64,000 nucleotides of DNA from Aricia agestis (taxonomy: Eukaryota > Arthropoda > Insecta > Lepidoptera > Lycaenidae), in assembly GCF_905147365.1 (NCBI RefSeq), contig NC_056407.1, positions 10,682,001-10,746,000 on the forward strand, read 5' to 3'. Made by a program: the position numbers and the translations under genes. Positions 59,570 through 64,000 of this stretch are shown in pieces. The notes below the pieces were generated by a model. That model saw only the letters and a list, made by a program, of their open reading frames with translations. It ran no database searches and was not told where the DNA came from. The first letter of the stretch is position 1. Each line of letters opens with the position of its first letter.

Positions 59570-60934
59570 AAATACTTATAAATATTATAATATGTTGAAA
59601 TACTTGCTACTATCATCATATAAAGCTTTTTGCTCCATATAAAGCGTAATAATATGGCTTTAAAGTGTATTCTCAAAGTCGGAATTTCGAGGAATTCATT
59701 ATTAAATTCAGCTCCGTTGTTCTCCGATATAAACTGTCAAGTTTCACCTTTGTTAATGGTGTCAAACTGGAGCGGTAATGCATCTGTGAAAGTTTAGCAT
59801 TTACCATACTCTCGGTGACATAACTACGTCAGGAACTACGTAAAAGCGTCTACGAACACTATCGCTCTACCCTATATTGCGATTTTCATACAGAGCAGCT
59901 GCGAGGAATTCTTCGCACGAGATTAATCTTTAGAGGTAAGTTAGTAAGAAAAGGTACGTTCACCAATTTCGATTTACTTCATTTGAGCTATTTTAACTGA
60001 ATATCGTCAGAAAACGTCAAGTTAAATTGTAGAAAATTAAATGAAATTCCTTCCCATCCCGGAGTGAAAGTAAAAACGGGTGACGTGAAAACATCTGCTT
60101 AAATAATTTGGAGATACGGACTTTAATTGGAGACAACGTTTCCATCCAGCATTACGGAGTGACGGCCGTGACTATCGGCCATTGTGATACCAATTCCACT
60201 GCTACCGTAATCAATCGAGCCAATGTCAAGAAACTACACAAAAACTGTGAGACTCGGTGAAGCTTTACGTCGAGGTGGCGACGTAACGTAATTGTCCGGC
60301 AAAGTCACGTAGGGTTTTTTATTGACAACGAAATGAGTATTTAACAAGATTGTCTTGGGCAATGCGCTAAAAGCTATTTCGCCCTCGAAATGGCCTACTT
60401 TTGTTTACATTTTTGTTTATAGTACCAGGGCTAAACTAGAGCTCTTTTCCATCTTGAATCTTGAAATGTCCAAACACTGTTTCTGTCATAAATGAGACGT
60501 AGAACTTGGTAGCGATGACACGGATTACCCGAAGGATCAGCAAAGTGTTGCAAACTAATGGAATCGTTGAAATTCCAAGTTTACTACGTCGTTTGCGTCT
60601 TGAAGCAAGATAGTTTCATATGAATTCGTAGAAATCAGTGGTGACGCCGATTGCTTCTGTTTCATGTCATACCGGGGTATCAATTTCCTCAAATTAGTCT
60701 ACTGCTATTCTTATCGGTCATTTCGGTAGTCCAACACTAACTGGCACATCAACATGTCAATAGTTCAATACTCGCTACCGTAGAGTGATGTATGAGCGAC
60801 TGCGGATCAAACGTTGGGGTCGTGACAATTGAAAGTTTTCACTGAGCGGCGGCCGCGCGTACCCGCGCCGCACGCCTCACATCTAATGACGTTGCATAAT
60901 TGCTACCACGTACAGTTTTAGCGAAAAAATGCTA
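59570..60934. other. Unique sequence, candidate regulatory DNA
   Basis: No gene or transposon recognised. Repeat-free with GC-richer parts at 60040-60330 and 60770-60890 (including GCGGCGGCCGCGCG). Confidence 0.4.
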
Positions 60935-60995
60935 TCCTTACTAATATAATAAATGCGAAAATGTGTCTGTCATTAACTCTTCACGCCTAACAATT
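60935..60995 (+). mobile_element. Helitron-like 5' end scrap
   Basis: TCCTTACTAATATAATAAAT, GCGAAAATGTGTCTGTC, then ACTCTTCACGCCTAAC. It is cut off by the retroelement remnant that follows. Confidence 0.65.
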
Positions 60996-60999
60996 TTTT

Positions 61000-61257
61000 T
61001 AATAGAATATGCTGTCCCACTGCTGGGCAAAGCCTAAAGGCCCATTTTTCCGTTGGCCAGCCCGGCTGGTATGCCTCCAGCTCGTCGCGCCATCTCTTCC
61101 TGGCCACGGTTGCGTCGTCTGTCTTCGGGTCGGTCGATATCTTTGCCCAACGGGCGGGATGCGATTAACGTGGTCACATTGAATCATCATCATCATTGTC
61201 AGCCTGTTGCCGTACACTGCTGAACGTAGGCCCTACGTAGATCGGGATCCCGATCTT
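61000..61257 (-). pseudogene. Non-LTR reverse-transcriptase C-terminus, decayed, two pieces
   Basis: On the minus strand one frame reads RKRWRDELEAYQPGWP (about 61115-61068) and a shifted frame reads GFAQQWDSI at the left end, both familiar from lepidopteran non-LTR polyprotein C-termini. To the right, the complement of CTGTTGCCGTACACTGCTGA and a (GAT)n tail (61182-61196) mark another 3' end in the same orientation. Frameshifts show it is non-functional. Confidence 0.65.
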
Positions 61258-61740
61258 GCGAATTGAATAGTTTTAATAAAAATTGTACGTGTATACTGTA
61301 TGTTTTTAGTTCTAGATAAGGACATAAGTAATATAAAAGGGAAGTTTTCATTCCTTGACTAACATTAATTTTCTACCTCGACAAAATATAACAATAATTT
61401 TCAAGAATTTTTCCACCGTCAAACAAAATCTCAGATTTTCTTATAGTGACTGTACGTATCAAACCGCACAATTGATTATGAAGTATAAACAACGTCTCAT
61501 TTATGCCACTTAACCATTTATTATGTTACATAAATTACATTGCATAACCCAACTGGGTTGTGAATTGTGATATTGTCTACCTATATCATGATTTGCTTTA
61601 CATTTTTTAAGTTTTTCTGGAATTTTCATGAATGATTTGTGATTTAAAATACTCTTATATTACGAGCAATTGGGGACGTGAAAGGGGCATATTCGCATAA
61701 TATAAAAATAATGCTGTTTATAATCGCTTTACAATAATGG
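61258..61740. other. Unique AT-rich sequence
   Basis: Nothing recognised. Confidence 0.5.
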
Positions 61741-61785
61741 TGGCGATCCTGGTTATCCATCAAAACTCAACCTCATCCATCAACT

Positions 61786-62058
61786 CATATGGAATATTGT
61801 TCTAATCTCTGGGCAGGGGCACCAAAATACCAACTGCTCCCTCAGGATCACATGCAACGATCGGCCGCTCGAATTGTTGACTGCCATAGTGTTTCAAACA
61901 GCTCGGACTCCTCAGATTTACGCCGAGATGTAGCTTCACTCTGCATCCTCTATCGGTTGTATCACGGGGAGTGCTCTGAGGAATTGTTCGGAATCATACC
62001 ACCTGCAACTTTTCGCCATCGTCCCACGCGAAAAACATACCATTACCTTGCCAAATAA
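61786..62058 (+). pseudogene. Non-LTR retrotransposon reverse-transcriptase fragment (Jockey/CR1-like)
   Basis: The open segment starts HMEYCSNLWAGAPKYQLLP, followed by RSAARIVDCHSVS, LRRDVASLCILYRLYHGECS and EELFGIIPP. These are the conserved last part of the reverse-transcriptase polyprotein of an abundant lepidopteran Jockey/CR1-like element, downstream of the catalytic core. The family sequence upstream of MEYCS is not present, and the frame stops at 62058 before the usual end, so the copy is truncated at both sides. It is the clearest protein remnant in the window. Confidence 0.85.
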
Positions 62059-62290
62059 TGAAAAGGAAATTTCTGGTTATCCTATAAAAGCGATTTTTTT
62101 TTGTGTGACTGCCTCCAAAACTTCAGGCTGCGACCGCACCTGATTACATCAGTGAGGGAGGAAAACCGAGCATTACAATGCGCACCTTGTAATGATACTT
62201 TGTGATATCTTGTACAACTTGTAACATCAATGATACGTGACAGTGATGTCAACCTTGCTATGTAATGCTCAAAGTCGAATCTATAATATC
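62059..62290. other. Unique sequence
   Basis: Nothing recognised beyond possible untranslated remains of the preceding element. Confidence 0.4.
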
Positions 62291-62365
62291 ACAAGTCCTT
62301 CAGGTACTTAGCACGGGGCCAGATTGACGTGGTGTGAAGCGTCCATAGATATTATTATTATTTAT
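62291..62365 (+). mobile_element. SINE 3' tail fragment
   Basis: CAAGTCCTTCAGGTACTTAG, CACGGGGCCAGATTGACGTG and GTCCATAGATATTATTATT match the tail of the SINE at 18509-19179. The tRNA head is absent. Confidence 0.85.
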
Positions 62366-62903
62366 AATGTTACATTACACGCAAATGCTCCCGGTGAGGA
62401 AGCACCATTAGAAAAACCTTAGGTATAAGCTAAAAGCTTTTAGCTTACGTTTAAATGTAATTAATCACGGTTTATATTATGATCAAAAATCTATACCAGG
62501 TACGTTACCTATAGCTACCGAATTCCTTATATTGCGACCTGACATAATATAAGCGGTTCCATCTCTCGGTGTATATGGAATCTGAATCTGTTCCAAATGT
62601 ATATATTATATGATTTTTGTGATCACAATACAGGAACTGGATTCAAATCCACAACACGGCATCGTTATCCTTGTATAGCCGGCGCTGCGGGGGCCGCCGC
62701 TTGTACTTGTAAGTATTAACGAACCCACCATAAATATTTAAAGGGTGGTACTCAACGTCCGACATGCAATATCGGCAAGAAACAATCCGCTACCGGTATT
62801 TTTATAAGGCTGTTATTTATTGATCGTACAACTTCCACGATGAAAAAACTATCAAACGCTTTATCTCACAGCACAGATTTGTATAGTTACAAATTGTGTA
62901 GAA
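62366..62903. other. Unique sequence
   Basis: No gene. A short GC-rich patch lies at 62680-62705. Confidence 0.45.
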
Positions 62904-63090
62904 TCCATACTAATATTATAAATGCGGAAGTGTGTCTGTCTGTCTGCCTGTCTGTCTGTCAACTCTTCATGCCCAAACTGCTAAACCGATTTTGCTGAAA
63001 GTATGGTGACTTTGAGTCCCGATAAAGGATATAAGATACTTTTCATTCCGGGAAAATTTACTGTCCGGAATTGCAGGCGTCTACTAGCTA
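62904..63090 (+). mobile_element. Helitron-like fragment
   Basis: Starts TCCATACTAATATTATAAAT after AA, with GCGGAAGTGTGTCTGTCTGT and a CTGCTAAACCGATTTTGCTG block. A CTAG near 63086 could be the 3' end, but no hairpin precedes it convincingly. Confidence 0.68.
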
Positions 63091-63881
63091 GGTACTTATA
63101 AATAAACATAATATGTAGTTTTAACTTTCAAATTCCGAAACACTTTCAGAAGCTGGTAATAACAGGGACGTTGCTGTGTTTTAAGTTTTATAACGCGTCT
63201 GGCTAATTGTTTTTATGAATTAATGAAATATATTTACGATGTAGTATAACTTATTCATGATTAGAACTGGTTTTATGTTGATTGCAGAGCAGAATCCAAG
63301 GATCTTAAATTGAAATCCGAACTGGAATAAGTGCGTGAATACCTTGTTTTTAATATTTATAAAGCCTTCTCTATGCCCCTGTTGGGATTCAATTAAGTAA
63401 ATCAGTGTGAATACCATTGTTTCTAAAGAAAAATGTCCAAATATTAAAATAATTGCTAATACTTGTCTAAAACCTGTACTATACTAGTATTGATAGTATT
63501 TAAAGCAAAGGAATTAAGCGATTATCTTTGTTTTTTCAAAGCTAGTGAAGTCTAGCATGTTCTTAGGTAGTATTCACCATAACCTCGCTCACTTCCTTAA
63601 TGTATTCGGGCTGTAACAGCTGCCAAATCGCAACAGACTTGCCACCTATCTCATAATTATTATGAATCTTGTGTAATTTTTTAGCCATTAAAAAAATAAA
63701 AGCATATAATATAGTCCAAGTTCCCTAGAACATTTTTTTCATTTGATTACTATCAAGTTAATTTTCCGTGAGTAGCTTCATTTTGATAAGACGAACAACA
63801 ATTTCCTCTGCAAAAAATCTCGAAAATGGTAGCTAACAGAGAAAGAAAGAATAAAAAAAGAAAGCATAAAATATTTGTTTA
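63091..63881. other. Unique AT-rich sequence
   Basis: Nothing recognised. Confidence 0.5.
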
Positions 63882-64000
63882 TCTATATATTAATACGTGA
63901 GCCAAAATCTTTGTATCCGTTTTGACGAAAAATGGGGAAACGTAGGTGAATGAAATTTTGCACAGTAAATTATAGTTTATATGGTGAAGGAGTGCATCGA
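63882..64000 (+). mobile_element. Start of a second copy of the 31816 Helitron (cut by window end)
   Basis: TCTATATATTAATACGTGAG follows an A and aligns with 31816 onward through GACGAAAAATGGGGAAACGT and GGTGAAGGAGTGCATCGA. The 3' end lies outside the window. Confidence 0.9.

Noticed and set aside
1..64000. CRISPR array, phage or bacterial operon
   Set aside because: No regularly spaced identical repeats, no ribosome-binding or operon structure; the repeat content is clearly insect.

Overview
The window reads as intergenic or intronic DNA from a butterfly or moth, most likely a nymphalid or heliconiine-like lepidopteran. It is AT-rich throughout. Its interspersed repeats are ones I associate with lepidopteran genomes: Helitron-like elements with 5' TC...AATATTATAAATGCGAAAG and 3' hairpin-CTAGT ends, a SINE-like repeat with a CACCTGATGGAAAGC signature, tRNA-headed SINEs, and non-LTR tails ending in (TTTTGA)n or (GAT)n. 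No bacterial, organellar or viral gene organisation is visible. The species guess is inference from repeat flavour only.

No complete protein-coding gene is visible. Nearly all open frames are as short as chance predicts for this base composition, or lie inside repeats. Three places could be coding: a minus-strand exon-like block near 54.6-54.76 kb with a signal-peptide-like start and a splice donor; a small CpG-rich block near 38.94-39.29 kb with a well-formed short intron and a 30-codon frame; and a 190-codon frame at 16.68-17.26 kb. All three need transcript evidence. Recognisable coding remnants are limited to decayed non-LTR reverse-transcriptase C-termini (about 35.8, 61.0-61.26 and 61.74-62.06 kb) and one Arg/Ser-rich retroelement C-terminus (about 45.2 kb).

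Layout: 0-8 kb is mostly unique sequence with a palindrome cluster (1.3-1.5 kb), one SINE-like copy (2.85 kb) and two TIR elements (4.3, 6.3 kb). At 8.3-8.8 kb there is a possible retroelement tail, a TIR element and a LINE fragment with a 13-bp target duplication. The region 11.0-14.8 kb carries several Helitron-like ends, two of them head to head with a MITE at the junction, plus a SINE fragment. A nested transposon cluster lies at 17.2-20.3 kb. At 21.9-30.4 kb there are another SINE-like copy, Helitron ends, two inverted copies of a 0.4-kb repeat, a tandem-repeat block and a 411-bp palindrome. At 30.9-37.5 kb there are a textbook 260-bp Helitron, a 239-bp one and snap-back MITEs. The 37.5-45 kb stretch is largely unique and is the best place to look for conserved regulatory DNA. 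At 45-64 kb there are two copies of a 0.5-kb Helitron, a TTA-flanked MITE, a complete tRNA-SINE with a perfect 13-bp duplication, two more SINE-like copies, RT remnants and, at the window edge, the start of a second copy of the 31.8-kb Helitron.

I found no convincing new gene system. The most interesting signals are structural: TTAGG telomere-type repeats replacing part of a SINE-like copy, several nested and palindromic transposon arrangements, and the candidate exons.
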